Shown: positions 27,652 through 37,930 of the stretch, piece by piece
Layout of the letters: every line of letters starts with the position of its first letter
How positions within the stretch are numbered: position 1 is the first letter of the stretch
Source: Lomentospora prolificans
Lineage: Eukaryota > Ascomycota > Sordariomycetes > Microascales > Microascaceae
Direction: 5' to 3'
DNA: 64,000 bases
Assembly: GCA_029532625.1 (NCBI GenBank)
Contig: JARFXM010000005.1
Location: 558,001 to 622,000 of the forward strand
Notes under the pieces: model-generated
What the model was told of the DNA's origin: nothing
What the model saw: only the letters and a program-made list of their open reading frames with translations
Databases searched by the model: none
Made by a program: the position numbers and the translations under genes

Positions 27652-30552
27652 AAGCGGCTATAAGATATGGCTTGGCGAGCTGTAGGTCGAATTGCCGGAT
27701 GAAGAAAGGCCAGCGATTCAATGGATACCAGTGCTTCGTTGGTTAATGACTTTAGCTAGGCTGGAACTCACAGCGCAGTAAGAAGCTTCGGGATGATACT
27801 GCGATCCCCAACTGAGATGGAGGCTACGCCGCAGCCAGAAATGCGCGATCGCCATGGCGAAACTTGCAGCCTCGTCCCCGACTTATTACACGGCAACCAC
27901 AATATCACCGGCAAATGTCATATGAGGTACGCCGGAGGCCAAGCTAGGGTTTCTAAGACGGTGCCCATCGTTACTGTAGAGCGTTAGCGTCCCGAAAATC
28001 ACCGCCAATCTCAAAACTCTCAGCCGAACCGTTCAAAGACTGTTCCCGTGGAAGACTCTAATACCCTATACGAATAAGCGTGAATTTCGTAAGCTTCGTG
28101 GAGAAAGGGACTATCGCATCCGAGAACTTTCCCAGTTCTGGACCCGGCGTATCGCACCTCGGTAAGGCAATGACAGGATAAAACACCATCAATCAATTTC
28201 TCAGCAAGGGCAGGGAACTAGGACGCAGAAAAGCCATGTGGCTAATGGGGCCTACCCTAGTTCAAGCACGACTCATCATATCCACACACACACACGCCTG
28301 GCCCCCCCATGCCTGTCAGGAAGGCTTCCCCGAAGGGGCCACATTGGAGATGACTACTGCTGGCTGACGTTATAGGGGTTCCAAGTGTTGCTCGCGCCAT
28401 GGTCAAGTAACGAGTTACAGGGAAGCAATATTAGGACTCCTCAGAATCTGGGAGACGGTGGAGAACGGATGGAGTCTAGTAGTCATCCTACAAGGCGACC
28501 TGTTTGCTCCCCTGTGGCTACTATGAGCACTCCTCTCTTTCACCAGCCTCCTCTCCTGCTGGGAACCGGGAAGGCCCCGAGATCCCTACTCCAAGTCATA
28601 CACTAGGGCTTTAGCTAGGGCTACCAGACACTAGTCGGGTTAAATCACCCTCTACTGCCCGGTAGGCGATGGGAACTCACACGAAGCGCCAAGGCACGCA
28701 AACATTCCGAATAAAACTCGTCCTGGACCACTTTGGTGCCCAACTATTTTCACCAGGGACCCCTAGGGAGCAGCAGAGAGGTAGGGGGCCCACAGTGGGT
28801 GAAGCCATCTCCATGGTGTAGAAAACCCGTCAATTGGTATCCACTAAACCGGGGGAGGGCTAGGCTGGCCTTGTTAGCTCCTCGCGATGAATCTCACACG
28901 CCCCCTCGATATCCACCGACTCTCCGAGATGCTCCGACGTGGTATCCGCAAGCGTTTAGGCTTACGACCCTCTCTCGTCACTTTTGCATTCTTTTCTCTT
29001 GGGTTTGCGCATCTCTCAACCGGATTGGCACGCCCTCCGTTTCTTAAACCCCGCCTTCTCCAAGGGAGCTCTTGAGTGCACTAGTTTTCGTGATTTCCTT
29101 TCTTCCCACTCCCCCTCAACAAGTAGTTAGTCAGGGAAAGGTGCAAGGGGTACGAAGTATCTGTATAGCCAAAGCACTTACAAATCCAGGAGAGGAATCT
29201 CTTGGCGCGGCTATTGCAAGCTGTAATGAGAGCCGGTCCACTTGTGGATGAGTAACCTGACGTTTGTCGACGGCCTCATTGGCGCGCAACACCCTGTCAC
29301 GCTGGAGCCGTATGTTCGTCGTGAGATGATTACGCTCCCGCATTGGGTTACGAGGAGTAAGAATACGGGGAAGGGGCTCGGAATTCCCTGGCAAGCTTCG
29401 GAAGAGAAACGTTACGACCGGGAAGATGACAGGAATGCAACGGGGGAGAAGCAAGGCACAAAGAGCTTATGATGGCATAAAGAAGTCAATCGCGGATCCT
29501 CTCCGTGATACCAAGGACAAACGAGGCATCGATAGTCCCGTTAAACCCCCGACAAAGGTGCGGATAAGTCTTCTTCCGCTCTTCGAGGAACGGCTAATAC
29601 CCACCCTCTCTGAACGGTCAGACTTAGCGGTCGCCGTGTACACGCACTCCTCCCCGGATTTGAGTACGGATATGACCTCGTACAAGGGGCAAGAGGGAGG
29701 CAAAACTGGAGACAAATTTTGATTTACCGAGGAGAGGCCCACACAGCGTCGCAGGACGGTCGTGAGGTTATCCATGCTGTCGGACCTACTCTTTGGTCTG
29801 CCCTGGAAATATGGGATTTGACACCCTTCCATCGGTCCTATAGGGGTCTTCCCCATAGGATGCTCCATCTCGCAACCCCAGCGGCCCAGTGCTTCCACTT
29901 TCCGAAAAGAATCCGGGCTCAGTCCTCGGTCTAATCGTAAGTCTAAACAGGCGAGAGCTCCATTGGAAAGCTCGGCGTCAGAAGGGCATAGTGGGGCAGA
30001 CGATCAAATTCTCCGAGGTTTTCGCAGCTAAACCTCATGAGGCATCTCGCGCGGAGCACCATACCCGATAGGGCAACTCATCCTCGCCGAGGGAGGTGGC
30101 ACCTTCGGCCTGCTTCTAGAAGATTTCGGCGACATCAAATTTCTCAATTCTCCCTTTTGCGAAAGGGGGGGTGGTGAAAGGGCTTCCCAGGCCAGTGAGG
30201 TGTGTGTGGGCATGACGTAGGGAAAGAGCATTGTTGGCTCTCTCATGCAGGGGCGCTACTGAGCTGGTGTGTGTGTGATATCTCTCATACATTACTTCGT
30301 AGACTTCCTGCTTTTGCAAACAGGCAGGGCATTGGAGATGGGGCTCTCGGAGATATGGAAGGAAAGGAGGAAAGGGGGCCAAAGTCTGTTCTGAAGCCAA
30401 GATCTGAAATCCTAAATTGGCCGCCTTTCCACCTTTCCCCATGTTTTCCTCGGATGAAGGGTCACAAGTGGCGTGAATGGAGGCTTGGTGGTGGACCTTA
30501 GCTCAAAAGGTACGGACACCTAATGTGGGAAAGTCTCACGTCTCGCTTCAGC

Positions 30553-30598
30553 CACCACGAGATCGCTGACGTAGTGTGAGGTCGTCCATCTCGTGGTG
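30553..30598. repeat. 11-bp perfect inverted repeat
   Basis: CACCACGAGAT at 30553-30563 is exactly complementary to ATCTCGTGGTG at 30588-30598, with a 24-nt spacer. It lies in the gene-poor block, away from any recognised gene. It could be a dimeric protein-binding site or a chance hairpin. Confidence 0.6.
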
Positions 30599-32260
30599 AG
30601 TGGCGCTTCCATTTGCCAAGAGACAGATCTTGGATGGCCAAACTCTAAGAATGCGCTACGGGTAAGGTCACGAGGAGAAATGCTTCATCCATGATGCGCT
30701 TTATTTACCGGTGCGTACTTGTACACCTGGGTGTCTGGGTCACCGGGCCTTCACGGTGGCGAAGTCCCCATTAATACCATTTGGTAGTTCACATCACCGG
30801 CTCGGGATATGACTCGGTGAAGGGGGAGCAAGATGGTACGTTTCCAAGAAGAGGCAGCCCAAACGACCCGGAAGATAGATCGATACTTTTGAGTGGAAGG
30901 AAAAGCCATTTCCCGCACACGCGCAAAATTGGGAAATTTCATGTCGCCTTTTTCCAGGGCTCCATTTTTGCATGCCAGCCTCCTCGTCAATTATTCGATG
31001 CGCGCCTTGTGACAGCTGTATTCCCACCCCTTAGCGCGAAGTTTATCGCGGTTTTGGGGCGAATTACGGAACCCTGAAGCTCCTGCTTTACACTTCCCCG
31101 CTATACACAAACAGAGGAATCAATTGGCAGCGCCCCGTGGGGGGAGAAAAATTACAGAGGTAGGGCGTATTCCTCGGCTTCGGGTACTGCCTCTGAGAAA
31201 CGTTGCGGCGGATTGACTGGCAAAGCTGGCTCCTCAGTTTTGGCTTGTTGCCCTCTCTTTTCTTTTTCTTTTTTTTTCTAACCTTTCAAGACGACAAGGA
31301 AGCTTGAACATGACGGGAAACACGCCTCCCCGAAAGAATACGGGTGAAAATGGTCGACAACTCCGGTTTTAGGCATGGATTCACGCCGTTCTGGACTCGC
31401 GCCTCCGGTAGCCGATGATTGGCTCCACATCTCCGAAAAGAAGGGCCTTTCGTGGTGATTTCACCGCCGCTGGAAGGAAGGCCAACGCCAGAAATGCGAC
31501 AGTGGTCCAAACTCAGCCTTCGCCATCCCCGAGCCATGCTTCACATTTGCCGCGATGGGGGCGTCATTTACGTGGCGCGAGGAAAGACAAGGGGCCCCAA
31601 AGTTCATGGGCCCTTACCCACCCCAGACCTCTCTTCCCCTCGACCTCAAGCCACGATTCACGCTAACACGGTTGTTGACTCTTGACTGCACGGCTTTGGC
31701 AGGAAGGCTCTTAGTTCGGGAGGTTGGATGGACGCTGGAGGCCTGATAATCGAGGCGCCTTCCTCTACGAGGAAAGCTGACACTTTAGGCTTTTCGAATA
31801 ATACCAGCAGCCACCGTCGATCCGTGTCGATCTGTGCACTTAATAGACGGCGAGCTTAAACCTTTCCTCTCGTCGTCTAGCTTCCGAATGCTACTACAAT
31901 GAGGTCGCGACGAACCTGTGCATGTCCTACGTTCCGGGGGAGAAGGGTGTGTCCATAGCTCTGCTTCCGCGGAGTTACTGCTATGAAATATATATCGCGC
32001 CGGCGATCAACGCGTTATGACCGTGTCGGGGGCGTCGTTTAGAGCCAGGTACCTTACATTCTCTCTTGCTTTTGCAGAAAGCTTCTTCTGAGGGTCGGCA
32101 TGTGATGTTACCAAATGGACGGTCGATCGGGCTGAACTACGTTTGGCGTTGCCGATGGCGAGCTCTGCAAAGTGGTCGCACTGGAATGTCATGCCTTCCA
32201 CTACTTGTTTTTCGTTCATTCCTTTGGGAAAAGCTGGGGTAGTGTCCCTGCACGTGTCAA

Positions 32261-32371
32261 CGAGAGAAGAAATTACAATATAAAAAAATGCAAAATTAAA
32301 CTAAAATATTCTTTTAAAAAAATTAAAACATGGAAAAGAAAAGAAAGGAATTAACAAAATCAAAAGAAAAA
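32261..32371 (+). repeat. A-rich low-complexity patch, about 110 bp
   Basis: This stretch is dominated by A with some T (AATATAAAAAAATGC, ATTCTTTTAAAAAAATTAAAA, AAAGAAAGGAATTAAC). Its composition differs sharply from the roughly 50% GC of the surroundings. It may be a decayed A-rich tail of a retroposed element or a structural AT island. Confidence 0.7.
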
Positions 32372-34216
32372 AGTGTCTGCAGTAGGAAACTCAATATTTT
32401 GTCGATCCCCTCACCAAGAGCTTCCTGGACGTCGTTGTCGTCCTTGCCCAAGAATGAAGGGCATCAAGTTTTGCGATGCCTGGGGTGAGCTCACCACTCC
32501 ACACGTTTATGTTCGTTGTGTATGCGTGCATTTCCGAGATCGAGGGCCAAACGTGCGCTGCCGTGCACAACTGGTGAGTGTTGGCATCACTGTTCGGGGT
32601 TCTAATGGGCACTTGCCAGCAACGTCGCTGGCCTGTCGGGTGTGGAGAAAAACTCGGTGACAAGAACCCTGTTTCGATCCTACCCACGCACCTGGATTTT
32701 GGGTGCGTCTTCCGGGGGCGTTGGGCTTTTCAGGACGAGTTATGACGGTTGCTTTTGCTTTGTTCGCAACGCCACAAGGGATTGGAAGGGTTGAGACTCT
32801 TCCCCGGAATTTCGGCATGTGGGCGACTCCTCCGGAACCATTTGTCCGCTAGTCAAGGGATGTTGGGGCTGCCGAATCCAACAGCTTTTGGTGGCTGACG
32901 TGTTGTTGAAACCCTATTTCATGTTCGGCTGGCCTAAGGGGCTGATCCGGGGTCCCGTAGGAATACGCCTGTTCAGCTACCGGATACTTATCCGATTCTT
33001 TCGGTGTGAGTAGTACAGCGATTTTCGCATCGCATTCGAAAGCGCAAAATCACTTGGAAAGAGATGTGCGTCGGTAGCGAGATCCTCTCCTCGGGTTCCT
33101 CCATGCCCTTCCATGTCACTCATGGAGTCGGCTCCTGAACAACATGATCGGCCGGGGGAGGCCAGCTTAATGGGATGTTGTTAGAGTCATCGATATTTCG
33201 CCGACGAGTGTGTACCTTCGTGTTCGGATTACACTTTTCAAAACGGTTGATAACCTTTACTTGACGGGAGCGGGTGGATTGTTGGCATTGAGGGTGAAAG
33301 AGGGTGGTATGCCTGCTGCCTCCTGACTCCTTCACATCTAGCGTAAGCTTTCGGGAGTCATTCTCGGTAATAGATATCCACGGAACTTGGATTCTTCCTT
33401 GGCTGTCAACGGCTTCGATCTTTACCTCTAGGATTATTCTGGGTAGAGCCTGGATGATTGATATCCCCTATGGCCCTTACGGAAGGCATCCGTTACTACT
33501 TGTAGAAAGACCTTTTTGTAAATCATGATTTTTATTAAGGGACCAACCCATGGCGGATACAAAGGCAAGCCGGGAATGTACCTTGAGATGGAAGGAAACG
33601 GTGTTCCAGTATATCTGGGTGCATAACGGAAGACGATTCTAAGGCAGGAACTTGATAGACGTCCTCCGGGAAGTGTCGATTTGCCGTTGACGGCGCCCTC
33701 GCCTAGAGAGCAGCTCAACCGACCGAAGTGACTATATAGCATGAAGGAGAAAGTCTACGATGGGCGATGTAGCTGTCGTGGGAGTATATCCTTGACTGGC
33801 AAGATTTGCGCAATTAGCCACATAGATGTGCCCTTAGTGTTCTTGCCATATCAGTTCACAATATCGCGAGTATACATCGCTATACTCTGATTTGTAGGTT
33901 CTACTATTCTCCTAGCATAGCTTCTTCCACTGCCCTTCGACTTTTCTTCGTTCTTCGCCGCAAGGTTACCCGACTAGACTCGGTACGCTCATCTATATGT
34001 GAGTTCTCGCAGAGTAGGATCAAAACAAGTAGGATACAACGAAAGAAAAGAGGGCCAAGGCCAAAGGGCCTAGATGTAAGCTGGAGTAGCGCCATCATAA
34101 TTTTCATATTCCATTCCTCTAGCACGATATAGAGGACATGATCCACGAAATGCTTTCCCCGACGCCCCAACCTGGCTCAACACAAATCTATAGGCACACG
34201 AAGAAGGCACTGACCC

Positions 34217-36325
34217 TCACTCCTTCTTCTTCGTTGCCTCGCTTCCCCCAACTCTTCTATGCTTCCTCGGGTCCTTCCTACTCATCTTCGTCCGATCCCT
34301 CGTCCCCTTTCCGCCCTCCCAGAACCCCTTGCCCCTCCTACCAATCACGCTCCTACCACAGAACGCGCACGAGTCAACAGCATAGTTCTGCTCGCGGCTG
34401 CAAAACCCGCAAATCATGCGGTTCGCCCACTCGTTGATGTGCGCCTCCGCCTCATCGTGGCACTTGTCGCATGGGTGCACGCGCCCGCAGCACGAGAAGC
34501 GGAACCAGCGGTACGACTTCTTGTAGTGCTTGCACGCGCCCTTGTCCGGCAGCGGTTCGCCCGCGTGGAGGCCGAGGCGCTCCTGTCGTCGGCGGGGCCC
34601 GGTGCTTGGGACGAGAGAGCCCGGGGAGACGAGGAGGAACTTGACCTCGGGGATCTTGAACGAAAAGCGGGCGTGGCACTCGCGGCACACGCTGCTGGTG
34701 GTGTCTCCACGGACAGAGGTGACGCCGGGGCTGGGGGTGGAACACTTTGCGCACACGGGGACAAAAGTGCTCAGTAGCATGTCGGCAATGGTGCAGCCTC
34801 CCATGTCGATGAGGCCTGCGCGGGTGGAGTTTTGATGGACGAGCTGCTGCGAATAGTTTACCGCGAACGGGTTGGCGCACTTCGAGCAGCTCCCCGCCTT
34901 TTCGACTCCGTGCTTGAGGCCGGTGATATCGTTGAGGGTCTTGCATCGGCTACATTTAACCGATAAGTTTAGGACCGAAACTTGAAGCAATTCGATTCCG
35001 TAGAGCTCTATGGTGGGGAAAGATATGGCAGTTCCTTTTTCTACTATTTGGCTTGAGGTGGTTGAAGCAGTAGCATTTAGCGGAGCCTCGCCCTCTTCTC
35101 CAGAGGTATTCTCCTCACTGTCGTATTCACCATCATGAGACCAGTCGTCAGAGTCGGATTCATCCCCATCGGATCCCCATTCCGGAGGCCGAGGAATCAC
35201 CTGGATATGACTCTTAACGAAGTCTTCGGCATCTGTAGCCATTGTGGACACCTGGTCAGCAACCACATCATCCACGACCTCGTTCTTCACTTCGGGCTCC
35301 TTAGCCTTGGCTTGCAGCATGGCCAGCTTGGCTAGGACATGCATATTCGTAGCCAGGTAGTTCAAGTGACTCGTGAGCGTCATCTGCTTCTGCTCTGCCG
35401 CCTTCTGCGTAAAGAGCTCCTCAACGGGTTCGGCTTCGCTAGAATCCACTTCGTTGAACTGCACGCGAAGCGGCTGCAAGGGATATAACAGAGGAATAAT
35501 CAAGTGAAGCGTCCTAACACCCTGGAGTCCGGGTGGGAGCTCTGACCGCCTCTTGGGGTCGATAGGCAGGGTATAGACAATTCCGTCGGCGGATTTGCGG
35601 TACATGGACATGCGACTCATCCTGTTCTCGAGCTGCCTAGTTTCCTGCGCACGCCTTGCCTTGGCTTCGGAGATCTGGTCCTTTGTGAAAGACGGCTCCC
35701 TATAAACACCTCGGGGTTTCGGCGTAGTCTTTTGTTCCTTTGGCGGCGCCTTCGTAGGCGTCTTAGTAGGTGTCGACGCCTCGGGAGCCTTCCCCCCCGT
35801 CGGCGGCGAGGAAGCGAGCTGATCAAGGTGCCTCGTATCCTTGAAGGCCACAAGCTTCACCGTCTCGGCCTTTTGCTCCGACAAGAAAGTCTCCAGATTC
35901 TTGTCCAGCAAGTTGGTCAGCGTAAGTAACGTTGCCGACTTCTTTTCCTGCGCGAGCTTCTCCCAACCGCGCTCGATATTGATGGCGAAGCCGCGCGGGA
36001 TGTTACTATTCTTCACAGCCAGCGCGGGCCTAGACGACCCTTTCGGGTAATGGGCAGGCACGCGCACATCGCACTCGAGATAGTCTAGGTCGAAAGGGAA
36101 ATCCGGATCGGACGGCACGAGCCTGAAAACCAGGGAGGTGCCGCCGTCTGGGAGGGTGGTCTCCTTGGGGTTGTACCGGCGGCGCAGCTGGGCCAGCTGG
36201 TAGCCGCGGGGGTCGTTCTCTTGGGAGGATGGCACGGGCTTGGTGACGACGCGAGAGGTGGAGGGCTCGGAGACTGCTTGTCCCCGGCCTGGGTCTTGGC
36301 CGCCCAATGGAACTTTGAGCGGCAT
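34217..36325 (-). CDS. CHY-type zinc-finger protein with RWD-like N-terminus
   Basis: Single-exon gene of 702 codons on the minus strand; ATG at 36325, TGA at 34217. Residues about 38-150 look like an RWD-type fold (LVFRLVPSDPDFPFDLDYL, then the VPAHYPKG turn). A second, weaker region of this kind lies around 250-345 (LHLIIPLLYPLQP). A Ser/Asp/Glu-rich acidic linker sits near 385-415. Four CxxC pairs (CSRC, CSKC, CAKC, CREC) fall between about 455 and 565, and a CHY zinc finger near 610-680 begins CKHY, continues CDKCHDEAEAH and ends CAFCG. The tail is Lys/Arg-rich. CHY fingers bind zinc; yeast Hot13, which helps keep small Tim proteins metal-free in the mitochondrial intermembrane space, has the isolated domain. 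This large fungal type is uncharacterised as far as I know. A nuclear or cytosolic role is possible, and no transit peptide is obvious. Confidence 0.85.
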   Translation of the reverse strand: MPLKVPLGGQDPGRGQAVSEPSTSRVVTKPVPSSQENDPRGYQLAQLRRRYNPKETTLPDGGTSLVFRLVPSDPDFPFDLDYLECDVRVPAHYPKGSSRPALAVKNSNIPRGFAINIERGWEKLAQEKKSATLLTLTNLLDKNLETFLSEQKAETVKLVAFKDTRHLDQLASSPPTGGKAPEASTPTKTPTKAPPKEQKTTPKPRGVYREPSFTKDQISEAKARRAQETRQLENRMSRMSMYRKSADGIVYTLPIDPKRRSELPPGLQGVRTLHLIIPLLYPLQPLRVQFNEVDSSEAEPVEELFTQKAAEQKQMTLTSHLNYLATNMHVLAKLAMLQAKAKEPEVKNEVVDDVVADQVSTMATDAEDFVKSHIQVIPRPPEWGSDGDESDSDDWSHDGEYDSEENTSGEEGEAPLNATASTTSSQIVEKGTAISFPTIELYGIELLQVSVLNLSVKCSRCKTLNDITGLKHGVEKAGSCSKCANPFAVNYSQQLVHQNSTRAGLIDMGGCTIADMLLSTFVPVCAKCSTPSPGVTSVRGDTTSSVCRECHARFSFKIPEVKFLLVSPGSLVPSTGPRRRQERLGLHAGEPLPDKGACKHYKKSYRWFRFSCCGRVHPCDKCHDEAEAHINEWANRMICGFCSREQNYAVDSCAFCGRSVIGRRGKGFWEGGKGTRDRTKMSRKDPRKHRRVGGSEATKKKE

Positions 36326-37930
36326 GTTGGGGTGTGTGTCTGAGACGGAGAAGCGGGCTCGATGAAATGTGATAAGGAAGAGTAAGTGTACACTGAAAAA
36401 AGGCGAAAAGAAAATATTACAACAATTACAAACAAGTTGCTACAATGGAGTACTATAATGTTTGGAATGAGAGCCTGAGGTGAGTATCGTCAACTGTTGC
36501 CTCGAGCTTTATATCACGATGAAATCCGGGTCTCTGCCGCCCCGCAATTAAGCGAGGTCGTTCATGTTCCAATTGATGTTGCTGATGACCCGAGACTGGA
36601 GCTGCTGCCTTCTGTGGCACAGCATAAGGCCACTATTCCAGAGGCAAAATTGCATCGCATTCGTCGCAATGGATCAGAATGACTCACTGACTAGTCTGGG
36701 TCGTCGAATATCTTAACAGATTACTGGCCAACTCCCATGCTGTTTTGTTAGTAATGTACAATTAGATGCGCCTGCCAAGCCCACTTCCAGCGGGATCTTG
36801 GACAAAACGAGACACAGCTTCGAGGAAAACTGCTGAGCCCTTTCTATCCGAATGCAAGTCCACAGCCTCTTTGACTCATCGAGGGCGTGATGTGGTTTGT
36901 GTTTTCACCATGATCAAAGCGGCGCTGACTCGAGGATTGGAGTATCGACTTAAATAGTTACAATCGTATGGCGGGCTATGGTAACTTCGGTAATAGCTTC
37001 GAGGACGATCTCGACGGCCCTTGTTCCTTCCGGGTCCTGAGTGGGGACCCGGGCCTCGACGGCTCCTTCCTCGATTCAATCGGCCTCTACGTCTCTTCTT
37101 TCACTTGTGATATTTCATGCGGCCTCCACATTTGCCCGCCTTTTCAATGATGCCAGGATAACGCCTCCGAGCATGCCGACACTCAAAGTAGCCCCCGCAA
37201 TCTGGTCCAGGTTGGCTAGCAACGAGACCCCAGGAGCATGTCTCACGCGAAGGACTCGCACGAAGGCCCAGACGGGGGTCCGCGTTAATTTATAATAATC
37301 AATCAAATCAACGCGCAAAATTCAGCACTCCTCTTCAGCGCAATGCTCTAACAGGTGGGTATGGATGGTGAGGGCTACTTACACCATAGAGACTGATGGT
37401 TGTGAGGATATCTAGCGGCGCTGTATAGACCGCCCGTCCTTTATTGCTGGCGCTTCAAATTTCGGCCTTCCGATGAAGTTCAAGGAAGAATATATGTACT
37501 CTCAAGGGCGCACACCGTTGGAGTCGAACTCCTGAGGTCCGTCGGATGACGTTTAGAGACTGGTTCACAGATATATCCAGTACTATAGCCTCGTTATTCG
37601 TGCCGGAGATGGCGCACCTTATCCCATGCACCTTCTGCAAGCCAACCGCCCATTGTGGATATCGGAATTGTGATTCGTTAAGAAGAATGCAGCAGCCAGC
37701 GTTCTCCGGGAATTTCAATCATACCCCGGAGCCTAGTCGTCTGGTACAGGGCTGTTCTTATTGTAGAGCTTCGCCCCGCTTCAGCCATCAGGGCATACGT
37801 CCCCATCTTGGGAAAATCACCTAGGTCTGCTCCTACTTAATACTACGAATGGTATTGTGCCTAACTCGATGCCAGATCTTCGGATTCATGGCCGTCATCT
37901 CTGCACATACCACCCAGACCCTTCAATAAA
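36326..37930. other. intergenic, shared upstream region of two divergent genes
   Basis: This 1.6-kb stretch lies between the starts of the CHY zinc-finger gene (-) and the HeLo gene (+), so it should hold both promoters. The largest open frames, for example 37546-37824 (+), show no family resemblance. A TATA-like or named regulator site could not be assigned. Confidence 0.5.

Larger units (their letters stand above)
17614..34216. other. 16.6-kb gene-poor block
   Basis: Beyond the 3' untranslated region of the DUF3295 gene I recognise no gene here. Open frames are short and mutually antisense. The longest, 22439-23299 (+, 286 codons), has no recognisable domain and runs through low-complexity and restriction-like GC motifs. 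Simple repeats and hairpins inside the block are listed separately. A possible small spliced gene on the minus strand around 33120-33742 is raised as a finding only. No transposon proteins, rRNA or confident tRNA were seen. Confidence 0.5.

Noticed and set aside
34259..34946. Frames overlapping the CHY zinc-finger gene in other phases
   Set aside because: Shadows of a clearly conserved coding frame.
37490..37545. tRNA-like GGAGTTCGACTCC on the minus strand
   Set aside because: The stem is self-complementary with a 5-nt loop and no acceptor or D-arm pairing was found.
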